Shown one piece after another: positions 35,641 to 48,000 of a DNA stretch of 64,000 bases. The first letter of the stretch is position 1; every line of letters begins with the position of its first letter. The stretch covers positions 124,001-188,000 of the forward strand of contig QNQO01001841.1 of the NCBI GenBank assembly GCA_003290165.1, read 5' to 3'. The notes beneath the pieces are model-generated. The model did no database searches. It was not told where the DNA came from and worked only from the letters and a program-made list of their open reading frames with translations. The stretch is from Berberis thunbergii (taxonomy: Eukaryota > Streptophyta > Magnoliopsida > Ranunculales > Berberidaceae). Made by a program: the position numbers and the translations under genes.

Positions 35641-35984
35641 AGTCTGGTCTGGCCTTGTTGGGTGCAAGAAAGAGAGCTGTGTTTGTTTTCTTTGTTTTTT
35701 TTTTCTTTTTCTTTTCTGTTTTTCTCCTCCTTTTCCCTTCTTTTTTTCTTCAATAAAGGAAATAATTTAATAAGTCCGCCCTCAGAAACAGACCTGAAGA
35801 GAAGACAAAAGGAGGAAGCATTGTCTACATTTTTTATTTTTTACATTTTTTTCTTTATTTTATGTTTTTTTTTTCCAGATTTTTCTATGAGGGAGTCTTT
35901 CTGTCTGAGGGGGTGGGCACTTCTGAAATATTTTTCTTATGCCATTGCATGGTCAAATCTTAAATAATGTAATTCCAATCCTAC
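35641..35984. other. T-rich intergenic DNA
   Basis: Pyrimidine-rich runs only; no gene recognised. Confidence 0.4.
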
Positions 35985-36633
35985 CCTTTTCTAGGGCTTA
36001 TGTTGTTTTCTATTTTGTACTAACATTTAGTTTAATAAAAACTAAATGATAAAAATGAAACACCTTAAATATAAATCTAATGCTATAAACATTTGGCTAA
36101 ACATTACTCGACTAAAGTTTACTGAGTTGATTAAGAGCAAGTGTCTACATATGGTAAATGGATTTTATTCTTTGTTTGTCTTCAGTAATGTTTATCTTGT
36201 ACTTTTATTTTACATTCAGACGTATTGCATGTCTATTTTTTTAGGTTTTCCTTGAGCAATAAATTTATTCAATCGTTATCTTAACTGAAGTGAATAATCG
36301 TAACTCATAAGCCAAGTGTCACGTGAAACCGAACTTCTGATTATGAAACTGCCAATCAAAATCAATGAGCAAGAATTACGTGAATAAAACCGTTGGATCT
36401 TTTTTTTCTAAAATTTTATACTCGTCATGGCAAATATATATCTAACCTCGAAACATTTAATACAATTGTCCTTGTTAGTAGAATCCTCATTAAGCTTATT
36501 TATTTAATGTGAGTTTTGTGCTAAAATAAACAATTTGGTAGGTCGGACACAACAATTTATTTTTTATATATTTTCAATCCTGTTCAAGTATAATTACATT
36601 TATTCATTCCAATAAACAAATTTCTATTATTCG

Positions 36634-37416
36634 ATCGTAATTGTGTTCATTCATTCAAAACATAATTAGCTCGATACAAACAAATAAAATAATCAAACAA
36701 AAAAGTGACCTGGAAAGTCCTTAACCAAATGATTGTTGAACTTTTGGACCTTACATCGGTATTCTTTAATTCTTACCAAGTGACTGTAGAATAATGCTTT
36801 TGCATTAATTTTCACAATAAGTCTAAAATACATTACTTTACTTATACAAAGCGGCCTTGAAGCAAAAATATGGTGATCAATGAGAGAATGTGAGTTCAAA
36901 CGTGCCTTTGGGGTCTTAATTCATGTTTCAAACCTTTCAGTCGAGGTTTCGTTTTCGTTATGGGAAATGGTCACATGTTAGTGGAATAGTGGTCAATATG
37001 AAATTTGGGGTTGACCTTTAAGCAGGGTGCCCTGAGTACTTCACTCCGATGCATATAGCAACTTTGCCCTATCTCTCTTAGTTGCTAATGGATGAATTAG
37101 TAGAGTTGTTGTACGCATCCGAGTGAAATACTCAAGGCACCCTGCTTTAGGGACAACCCCAGATTTCATATCGATCACTCTTCCACTAACATATGACTAT
37201 TTTTCCCAATAAAAAAAACGAACCCTCGATTGAAAGGTTTAAACTTTGAAGCATGAATTAAAACCCTAGAGGCACCTTTTAACTCATAGTCTCTCATTGA
37301 TCAACCTATTTTTGCTTTAAGTCCGCTTCGTATAAGTAAAGTAATGTATTAGACTAATTGTGGAAACTTAATGCAAAAGCATTATTCTATAGTCACTTGG
37401 TAAGAATTAAAGAATA
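36634..37416. repeat. foldback (inverted repeat) element 1
   Basis: The left arm (about 36634-37066) is complementary to the right arm (about 37100-37416). For example TAATGCTTTTGCATTAATTT on the left pairs with TTAATGCAAAAGCATTATTC on the right. The right arm is truncated after GATGTAAG. Confidence 0.8.
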
Positions 37417-38755
37417 CCGATGTAAGTCCTACCATTTTCAAGGACTTGTGTTGTTTTCTATTTTGTACTGACCTCAATTTAAATAAAAAGTCAATATTCC
37501 AACAAAAAATAAATGATAAAATGAAACGCCTTAAATATAAGTCCGACGCTATAAATATTTAGCTAAACATTACTAACCGCATAACATGAGATAAGCACGA
37601 ATCCAGTTAAGACCGCTTCACCGAGTTGATTAAGAGCAAATGCGTACGTAAGGTAAATGGATTTTATTTTTTGTCAGTCAAATGGATTTTATTCTTTGTT
37701 TGTCTTCAGCAATGTTTATCTTGTACTTTATTCGGACGTTCAGACATGTCATGTGCATTTTTTATGAGGATTTCATCGTTCAATAAATTTAGTCGTTTGT
37801 TTTAACTAAAGCGAATATCGTAACGCATGAGGCAAGTGTCACGTGAAATTGAACTTCTGATTATGAAACTGTCAATCAAAAGCGATGAGCAAGAATTACG
37901 TGAATAGAACCGTTTATATTTTTTATTTCTAAAAATTTTTATTAGTCATGGCAAATATATATTTAACCTCAAAATATTTAATACAATTGTATTTGTTGAC
38001 TTGTTGGTAGAGTCCTCGTGAAGTTTATTATTTTTATATGAGTTTTTACTTTGTGATACCCAATCTAGTAATGGCACTCCAAATGATAGACAATGGAGTT
38101 TTACTCATATATTTACTTTTACCAACGACCCTCTATATATCTACCCATCTCACATTTCTTTTACATCAAAAGAGAAAAGCATGAGAATGCTAGAGCTTCG
38201 TTGAGTTTGACCCGTATTTGTACTTTCCACCATTTCTAAGACCATTTCATTTCAGTGTTTGATAAAATATTACATTTGTTTTTCTCGTATATTTTTCTAT
38301 TCTCGTGTCAGGCCCATACTAGGCAGGTTGTTGATTCCTACTCTCTACACTTCTACAAGCCTATTTTTCCCCTGTAATAAATAAATTTATTTAATTGTTA
38401 TCTCAACTGAAGCGAATAATCGTAACTCACAAGCCAAGTGTCACGTGAAACCGAACTTCTGATTATGACACTTGTCAATCAAAAGCGACGAGCAATAATT
38501 ACGTGAATAAAATCGTTGATTTTATTTTTTTCTAAAAATTTATACTAGTCATGGCAAATATATATTTAACCTCAAAATATTTAATACAACTGTCCTTGTT
38601 AGTAGAGTCCTCGTGAACCTTATTTATTTCATGTGAGTTTTGTGCTAAAATAAACAATTTGGTAGATCGAACACAACAAATTATTTTTATATATTTTTCA
38701 ATCATGTTCAAGTATAATTACGTTTATTCATTCCAATGAACAATTTTTTATTATT

Positions 38756-39718
38756 TGATCATAATTGTGTTCATTCATTCAAAACATAATTAGCTTGATA
38801 CAAACAAATAAAATAATCAAACAAAAAAGTGACTTGGAAAGTCCTTAACCAAATGATCGTTGAACTTTTGGACCTTACATCGGTATTCTTTAATTCTTAA
38901 CAAGTGACAGTAGAATAATGCTTTTGCATTAGTTTTCACAATTAGTCCAAAATACATTACTTTACTTATACAAAACGGTTTTGAAGCAAAAAGATGGTGA
39001 TCAATGAAAGACTATGAGTTCAGAGGTGCCTTTGGGGTTTTAATTCATGTTTCAAACCTTTCAATCGAGGTTTCGTTTTCGTCATGGGAAAAATGGTCAC
39101 ATGTTAGTGGAATAGTGGTCAATATGAAATTTGGGGTTGACCTTGAGGCAGGGTGCCCCGAGTATTTCACTCTGATGCGTGTAGCAACTCTACTAATTCC
39201 TCCATTAGCAACTAAGAAAGAGAATTCACTCCGATGCGTATAGCAACTCTGCCCTCTCTTTCTTAGTTGTTAATGGAGGAATTAGTAGAGCTGCTATACG
39301 CATTGGAGTGAAATACTCAAGGCACCCATGCTTTAGGGACAACCCCAAATTTCATATCGACCACTCTTCCACTAACATATGACTATTTTCCCAATAAAGA
39401 AAACGAAACCTCGATTGAAAGGTTTGAAGCATGAATTAAAACCCTAAAGACACATTTGAACTCGTAGTTTCTCATTGATCAACCTATTTTTGCTTCAAGA
39501 CCGCTTCGTATAAGTAATGTATTCGACTAATTGAGGAAACTAGTGCAAAAGCATTATTCTACAGTCACTTTGTAATAATTAAAGAAAATCGACGTAAGGT
39601 CCAAAAGTTCAATGATCATCTGGTTAAGGACTTTCCAAGTCACTTTTTTGTTTGATTATTTTATTTGTTTGTATCAAATTAATTATGTTTTGAATGAACG
39701 AACACAATTATGATCGGT
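38756..39718. repeat. foldback (inverted repeat) element 2
   Basis: Arms of about 460 bp (38756-39226 and 39257-39718) flank a 31-bp spacer. The outer ends are TGATCATAATTGTGTTCATT and, on the right, GAACACAATTATGATC. The pairing looks near-perfect by eye. A transcript would fold into a long hairpin. Confidence 0.85.
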
Positions 39719-39719
39719 G

Positions 39720-40128
39720 TAGTCGGTGCAATCATCACTTTGTCTACCACAGAAGCATAATGTGTAGTCGGTGTCTCTTGTGCTTGGTGAAGTTCACTTT
39801 AATCAAGGTGGCAACACTCTAGTTTTTTGTGATAATAGTTATGTTTACAACTATCTAAGAACCATGATCATCACGGGTGCAACAAACACATTGATGTGCA
39901 ATATCACTTCCTATGTGACATACGGTACAATAGATCTTATGTACTGCAATAGTAAATATCAGGTTGTGGACATCTTCACAAAACTTCTCAAATTCGATGC
40001 GTTTGAGAAGCTTTGGAAATTACATGGGGGTTGCTGAGTTGAGAATTGAAGTTGCACAATGCCACAAATAACTCATTAAAGACGTTGTTTCATAAACTAT
40101 TGTTGAAAACATCCACTTTAAGGGAGGG
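39720..40128 (+). pseudogene. copia retrotransposon RNase H end, degenerate
   Basis: Broken frames show LSTTEA (stop where Y/E is expected), TKHIDVQYHFLCD and VVDIFTKLLKFDAFEKLWKL, the standard end of Ty1/copia RNase H. A polypurine tract AAGGGAGGG (40120-40128) follows. Several stops make it inactive. The rest of the polyprotein is not in the window; the 5' side abuts foldback element 2. Confidence 0.85.
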
Positions 40129-40480
40129 TGTTAGAATTTTGTTTTGAGTCGGTATTTGTGTTTAACTAAACTGAATTTTTTAATTATTGTTTTTTCTATC
40201 TTTTGAAATTTTGCTTATTTGTGCTTTTTTCTCTAATGCATTGAGTCCATATGTTTATATAAAGTAAGCCATGGTTGAAACATGATTTTGTCTCATTTCA
40301 ATTAAGTTTTATACAAACAAGACACGGCTGAATGGTTTGTTTAATGTACTATTATCGAGTTTACTAAATAAAAAAAAGTAATATATTATTTTCGTTTTAT
40401 ACATAGTTATATATTTAGAAATTTAAGTGTTGTTCAACGGGGATGGTTGACGATACTTAACTGTATTTTGCCTGGATGAG
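40129..40480 (+). mobile_element. probable copia 3' LTR start
   Basis: TGTTAGAATTTT follows the polypurine tract, with a TATATAAAG box near 40256. The right end of the LTR was not identified. Confidence 0.5.
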
Positions 40481-40529
40481 TGGTTTGTTTAATGCTTGAC
40501 AGGTCACATGATTTTTTTTATTTTTTATT

Positions 40530-40860
40530 TTTATGAAACATTAATTTGCATGACTTATATCATACATGCAAGGATTTTTAACAAAACAATTTCACCAGGC
40601 ACTGAAATCAAATTGCTGAAGCATTTATTTCCTTACATTTACTCATATATTAATTTATGCCAATCTTATTATAAAATATGGATGAACAAATGTCAATTTT
40701 TTGCCAAGTTCTATTTTTCATGTAATAAGTTAACACTAGAAAAGAAAAAAATTGCAAAACTTTTTTTTATTCACCAACAAACATGTTGAAAATGGATATG
40801 TTTTGAAAAAAACATTTAAAAAAAATTGAAAAAACATTAAAATCAAATCATTTTCACTTT
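40530..40860. repeat. dispersed repeat pair, copy 1
   Basis: Shares ATGCAAGGATTTTTAACAAA, AATTTCACCA and downstream order with 47480-47760 (in SNF4 intron 2). AT-rich, non-coding, unidentified. Confidence 0.6.
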
Positions 40861-41127
40861 TGGATCTAGAAGTTGTAAAAGCACTTATCCAATTGAAATC
40901 AGAATACCCCTCAAATCCAGCCAAGGGGTTACACAGCCAAAACTATGGTTACCCATAACACAAAACAAAACTGTTAGTTGGTTGATTCGGACGGGCGTGC
41001 GGCCTGATTGCAACTGCCGACAATCACGACTCAAGTGCTCACCACACGTGACCTGGATCTAACTAAACAGCAGCCACTTAACCTATCCTCACCCGGTAGT
41101 ACCTTACGTCCACACCACTCTCTCTCT

Positions 41128-41151
41128 CTCTCTCTCTCTTCATCACTTTCC
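41128..41151. repeat. (CT)n microsatellite upstream of SNF4
   Basis: About 11 CT units in the proximal promoter or leader of the SNF4 gene. Confidence 0.8.
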
Positions 41152-41379
41152 CTGCCCGAGAATCTCGGTCATACCCGACTCTTGATACCACTTTGGGCCC
41201 CATATCATGGCTTCGCTTCGAAACAACACATGAACCGTACGATCTCATTTATGTCACTGACACGTGCCAAATATACCTGCCCGCTACTCCTTCTCCCTCT
41301 CTTTAAAACCTTTATTTATGATCTCTCACTGCGAGTCTCAATATTTTTTTTTTCAGAAAATTTTAATTCCCTCTTAATT

Positions 41380-42024
41380 ACTTCCCTCATTCACTCAGAC
41401 GAGCTTCCAAGGTACCCAACAATGTCGAATTTGTTGCGAGCGAGATTTTTTTTTAATTTATTTTTAATCTCTTGAATTTGATTTCTAGGGTTAGGGTTTC
41501 TTTCTTTCTTTTTTTTTTCAATTTTTTTTGATGAAAATTGGTTTTTAGATCAAATTCTTTTCTTTGAGCTGTATTGATTATGGGTTTTGTGCATTGCAGG
41601 AGAAGGAGGTATTGGGGTGCAAAGGTTTTAGCTTGATCAAACTTAGGGTTTTAAATTGGTGGAATTTTTGGGTTTGGAGGGGAAAGGTTGAAGCTTTTGT
41701 GTGTCTAGGGAATTGGGGTTTGTTTGTTAATTGTGAAGATTTTTTTTTTTTTTGTGGAGAGTGAAGCTTGATCTGCTGGCGGGGAATGTGTAAGTACTGA
41801 GGGGTCCTCTGCAGGATGTGGAGGATCCCTGCTGTGGGAAGCTAATTTGCTGCACTTGTCTGTCACTTGGTTGGAAGTGTTCATGCATGGGAATGCAATG
41901 TCCCCTTTTGACAATTTTGTGAGCTGAAGGGTGAATCATTTTGTATATGAAAAAGAGAAAGATTTGATTTTTTTATTATTATTGGCGCCTTGGCGGTTGT
42001 TTTGTTGGTATAAGTTTGGAGAAA
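41380..42024 (+). promoter_or_regulatory. SNF4 5' leader with probable intron(s)
   Basis: Downstream of GC-richer promoter DNA lies a likely first non-coding exon (near 41390-41440). A TTGCAG acceptor is at about 41600, and leader sequence runs to the ATG at 42025. Exact leader exons cannot be fixed without transcripts. Short ORFs here (41564-41764 and others) show no domain. Confidence 0.4.
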
Positions 42025-45000
42025 ATGTTCTTTTCGGGCGGGGATAGTACTCCGGAGTCCACTGAAGTTGCAGGACCTGTGCTAATTCCGACTCGGTTCG
42101 TGTGGCCCTATGGGGGGAGAAGGGTTTATCTGATTGGTTCTTTCACTAGGTGAGACTTGGACATGTTAATTGATGTCAAGTTCTTTTTATTGTAACCAAT
42201 GTCTATCATTTTCGATTCAATGTCAGTGCATTTTATTTTTATATTGAAATTCTTGGTTAGTGTCAACTATTATTCCTTTATAACACATATGTCGTAGATG
42301 TATTAATTTGAATATATATGAAATAGGTGGTCGGAGCATTTGCCAATGTCTCCAGTGGAAGGATTCCCCACTGTATTTCAAGCTATTTGCAGCTTAACGC
42401 CAGGGTATCATCAGGTCCATACCTGGAACCTTTTCACTGGTCAGCTTTGCATTTCCTTTATATAATGGTGATATCTAACTGATTTAATTGAATACATTTC
42501 ATGAAAGTTGTTTAAGATAAACACTGGTTCCATCATTGACCTCGATTTGCTCTTGGTTATTGAAGAATCCCCTATTCATTGCATATCCAAGTATATCATT
42601 TAGATCCTTCTGATATCCTGGATATCCCAGTATATTGTCTGAGTCCTTCAAGATATGCTATTATTGAAGTTTTATTTTTAAAGAGGGCCATAGAGTCTAC
42701 AAACTTTTCAAAAAAGGAAAGTCGAAATGAAGTAAATGAGATAGGAAACATGCTACAATGGTCCACTCTGTTAAATTACTCTTTTAGTCTTTTTAAATTA
42801 ACAAAACACACACCGTGAGGTTGGTCATTGCATTGCCTTGAGATATTTGAGCAGGGTGAGAGGCTGAGAGCATGGAAGGATGAAGAGTCCTGTGTGGTGT
42901 CAGATTTTGAACAGTTGTCATGAAATTTTGAAGGAGTTCAATAATAGAGTCACATTCACGTCGGTAAGGAACACATTATCTTGTTCTGAAGATGTGTAGT
43001 TGGGGAACAACCTTTGTGCTCATCATCTATTCCATTTCACATAGCAAATTGATACAGGGATTGAATTTGTTCGCTAATTGTTAGGGAAATATTTTTGGTA
43101 CTCGGGGCCCAAAATAAATCTGAATGAGCTTAGCTCTCAAAATAAATATGAATGAGCAAGAGCAGGGAGGTAAATAAACTCAATACACCAAGCCCTATGT
43201 TGGAGAGGATGGATCTATTTATCCAGTCTTTGCGTACACAATTAGTCACATGCATCTGAATTACAAACAATGATGATAAGTTCTTGGTCAAGTGTTTCCA
43301 CATTTCATCTTTATTACTAGCTCATTTTACATCCAAATTCTGCAGTCACACCATCTCCAACAACTTGATTTCAGGATAAAATCTTTAATTTCCTTCTGAA
43401 TGTGTGAATTTGGTGGGATGAGATCATTAGTGAGTTTATGCAAAGGAATGAGTTGATTGATATGCCTTCTTGGTCGAAGAAACAAAAAATGCATGTGATT
43501 AATAAGCTTGGCGAATTATTTATCAACAATCACTAGGAAGAGGTTTGCCCTTTATCAAACAATTTGTGCTTCCAGTGGTTACCTTGCATAATCCTATCTT
43601 GCTTAAGCCTAGTGTTGTGTTCTGTAGACCGATGCCACCATTCAGATTTGAGATTACGTGGATTGAAGCCTCAAAATTTAAGGATAAGATTGTGGGGAGA
43701 TCTAATTGTATTTGCCAAATACTTAAAATGCTCAAAGATGATTACACTCGTAGTCTCTGAAGGATGAGAACCAATTATGTAGCATTTACATCGATAATTC
43801 AAGTATTGTATATATAATTAGTTCGATCCTTTGTAGGAACTACCCGTAATAACGAACTTGCAAAATGAATCTGTTTATCATAAAGAGATTCATTGTTCCT
43901 GACCCTACTTCACCTTAATTGTTATTTGAACAAAAATATCACAATAAACTTTTGATAAAAGTTATATCTTGGTCCGAGTGGGAATAACATTTCTCTTCTT
44001 CATGTCCATGAAGTTTTGGAGATCCAAATATCTCAAGTATAGATATAAAGGTAGGAATTTCTCGAATGTACCAGTTTTATTATAGATCTATAACCGCCTC
44101 CTGTTTAGGTGGACAACCCAGCAAATAAACATCGACATGAATTAGCTTATCGACTCCTCGAACAACATTCTCGGGCTACCATTGCCTTTTGCTTCAGTTC
44201 CACATTTTTCTCCCATCTCTGATGCGAACGTGGGCGTGCACACCTATTGCACAAGAGTGACCAAATACTAGCCGTAAATGGGCAGGACAAGGCCTTACCC
44301 TCAGGGATGGAGTCAAAAGGTTTTTGATGAAGAGACGAGGAACACATAGCTTATTGAAAAAATTCAAATCTTGGAAAAGAAGGAAGAGTGATAGAATCAT
44401 AGCTTTTATCTTATTATGAGGTTAGAATCATAGCTTATCTTATTAGGAGGTTAGAATCATTGTGAAAGAGAGTTGGAAGGATTGATAAGATCTGAGGAAT
44501 CTCATTGGAGGTAAAAACTAAGGGATAAAAAGTGAAGGATGGGAGCAATGCACTATAATTTGGTAGAATCTGCAAACAATCATGAATTGGATTTCTAGGC
44601 AAAAAGGTCAATGGTGTAGAGACGATGAATGCACATAGTGAATTGGATTTCTAGGCAAAAGATCAATGGTGTAGAGACGATGAATGCAGATAGTGTTAGA
44701 GAGGGTGCTGTTTATGGAGATCTTGAAAACTGATTTGGAGGCTTTGATGGAGCATATCTTCAGTACTACCTCAATATTCTCTTCTTGGAACATAGTGAGA
44801 TTCCAAAATTTTGTACTTGAAAGAAATGTTTGAATGTGACCTATGGCGGGGACCTCACAAAATCATTGCCAAAGTACTTGCTCAAACGTTTAAGAGAGTG
44901 ATATAATAACTAAAAGATGGCGCTTTTTAGGATGAAAAATAAAATCTTTATGGTGTTTTGTAGGCCAATGAAGTGTTGGATGGGATCACTACCTCTGGTA

Positions 45001-48000
45001 GCAATAGGATGATTTGTATAGGACTATTCATATGATTTTTGTGAATAATGAGGTTTGGACTGCGGTGGAAATGGATTTATACATTGCATTTTTTTAGCAT
45101 GATTTTCTTGGTTAAGTTAATTAGTCGCCAATCAGGTTCTTTCGTAGTGGCTTAAGTAAGGAATCATTTGTTCCCATTTTTGTTTATTCTGTTAGAAGTG
45201 TAAAGCACGGTAAGATGATTAGTAGGCTTGAAAAGTTGGGGCATTTGGACATGCTTAAATTGGGGATAATATGTTTGTTTCACACTTTTTTATATATCTA
45301 TTATACTGGGGATACTATAAAATTGGGGAATATGATCCATTTCAAGGGTTGGAAAGTGGATTTGGTGTAAACGCATCCACCTGTCACTTGGCCCCGTAGA
45401 ACGAAAGAAATAGGAGAATTTTTGAATGAAAAGCTCTTATCATTGAGGATTCTTTCCGATAGAACTAAGCAACAATTGAAATAAACTAAACAGGAATTGA
45501 AATAATTCTAGGCAAATAAGAAAATAACTATTCTTTCATTCAATCAACCAACTAAAAAATGAACAATGCTTTACTTTATTTATAATCTTTCTAACTTTTT
45601 GGCAAACTAATTAGCCTAACCCTAATTGGCTAATAATGCCCTAACTATTATAGGCTTTACTTAATAGGCTCAATTACAATAATTAATATTATTAAACTAA
45701 TCCATAATACTACCCACTTACATCAATTTCTCCGGGTAAAAAAAGCTCCTCTTTGAGCTTTGAATTTGAAAAAATTTGATGAATACAAGCAACCAGTCAT
45801 AGATAATGTGAAGTACCTTGAGGTGGTCGACCTCGAAACTTGCCACGTTACACACTTGCTAAAAACATTGGAACTAACTCACAAATAGAGCAAGGTGACT
45901 CAAGGAACCAAAAGTTGTAATAAATGTGCTGAGTAGACTCCGACGCAAAAGCTCATGCCACAAAATATTCCCAAATGGGTTGATATAACCATCGTCGCTG
46001 ACTGTGAGATCTATTCAGAATTTGGTATTTGATTTATCAATGGAGATGGACCATCGATACCAAATTCGCTCAACCCTCTGCAAATTTCGAATTGGGTCGT
46101 GCATACCGATTTACTCGATGGATTTCAACAACGAATTTGGTTAAGAGAACAAAAGAGGGGGAATAAGGAGGAGAATATCAGATCCAAAATGTTGATACTT
46201 GGGTTCTTTTAGATTTATTTTTATTATTTTATTGAGTCATTCAGTTATTAAAGAGTTGGTGTTTCTAATACACCTTCAATTTTCAATGAATTTATCATAA
46301 TTAGATCACTGCATAAAAAAATCATGTGTTGAATTCACGTTCATATATTCATACATTCTTCTTTTTCCTATATTTTTATATTGTACAAATATATTGGTAT
46401 ATGTAAAATAAATATTGTACTGAATTAAAATATTGATACCATCGTATGCCGAATTCGTTCCATTCCACACACCCTCTCGTTCCCCTACCCAGTCACTCTA
46501 ATGGACAACATTCCATCATTGTGATATTTTTTCCTTTTGCATGCTTTGCTGTATTGTGAGCCTCTCACTAACCTTTCCCCTTTTTATAATCCCTAATATT
46601 CTGGTGTGCGTTTGAAACAAAAGTAAATTATTTTCATATGATGCTCTTATCTTGCTCATGGAACGAGGTTTCTTATTGGTAGTTAGTTGGAAAAGCCATT
46701 CTGTTAGAGAAGTGCAAGTCCATACGTGCTTTGTTAGTCCCGTTTTCTAATAAAATCTAATCTTTGGTTCCAAATGCTTCCATCTTTATATTCTTACCAC
46801 TAAACTGAAGTTGTTTTGTCATCCCTTTTACTGTTGAGAAATATATTTATTCTGAATCTAGGGTTGCACTTAGCTATGAGAACAACCGTTTGGGAAACTT
46901 CTCACTCGCATTAGAAAATTTGCTTCAAATCCTTACCACGGCCATGTTAGATAAACATCAAGCACAGACATTAGCTTTTATTAAGAAGATAAACAAGTAC
47001 AACAGAGAGAAACAAAATTAATAGTAAGATATTTTGAAATTAATTTTCTTACCATTTGTCAGCTCGTTAACACAATTTTCACCTTAAATGACTTCCAGAA
47101 AAAGATAAAAAAGTATTTTTGACTTATGGGTTAATAAGCGCTAGTGTCTAATTGATGGAAAATCTGTTGAGCATTCTCTACTTCAGGTGGAAAATTTGCC
47201 TCCTCCCAATTATAAATAGGCTATTATTGGCTTATGCTTTCTAAAGTTTTCTAAAGTCAGAGGTTTGTTCATCAAACTAGATACTTCGATGTGTTGCAGG
47301 ACCTGTCCCAGTTGTAGTGATTGGGATATAACTTGAACACCGAAATGAAGGTATTCCTACATGGGTGAGGATTGCATATTAGGACATGCTTGGTTCATTG
47401 CAAATGCAATAATTTGCTGAAAATTTTTATTTGCAGTTGCTTGGCGAGTTACATGAAATTTTTTTGATGGAAATTGATTTACAAGACTTGCCATATATGC
47501 AAGGATTTTTAGCAAAATAATTTCACCACCAAAAGCACTTAATCTTGTACTTCCTTATTTGCAATCATGTTAATTTATGGTAACTGCCTTGTCATATTTG
47601 ATTAAAATATGAATAGATAAAATATCAAAATTTAGAAAGTTTTATTTTATTGCAATTATCACTTTCATTCACCACCAAGGAGATTGAAATGAATATGAAA
47701 AATGATTTATTTTGAAAAAACTTTTTAAAAATATATCATTTTGATTTAGGGTGTATATGCAGTGAACCAAGCACGACCGTAGATACTTGAGCTTTGTTAG
47801 GCCATTGGATGAGGATCTGGATGGAGTTGAGAGGGATTCCTTTTAACTTGTTCAAATGAAGTGCTTTTTTTAGACTCTACCTGATGTTAGTGTGTGGGCT
47901 AGTCTGGTAGGTTTGGAAAGATCTATATATTGACAATTGCCTCCTCAAGTTACTTCAATTTTTTTTAAGACAAAAAAAAATAAAAAATGAAAGCAGAGGT

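Larger units (their letters stand above)
35985..39718. repeat. array of related segments with two foldback elements
   Basis: Three copies of one flank are found at about 35985-36633, 37437-38040 and 38385-38755. They share TGTTGTTTTCTATTTTGTAC (first two), CCAAGTGTCACGTGAAACCG and GTCATGGCAAATATATAT. The first and third run into long inverted repeats (36634-37416 and 38756-39718). The second lacks the foldback. The 38040-38385 stretch is unrelated. No coding content; short ORFs here are chance. Confidence 0.8.

Noticed and set aside
36046..39243. Short ORFs in the foldback array
   Set aside because: Not conserved between repeat copies; stops and frameshifts differ.
36634..39718. CRISPR-like array reading of the repeats
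   Set aside because: Units are hundreds of bases, inverted, and in a plant genome; not direct repeats with short spacers.
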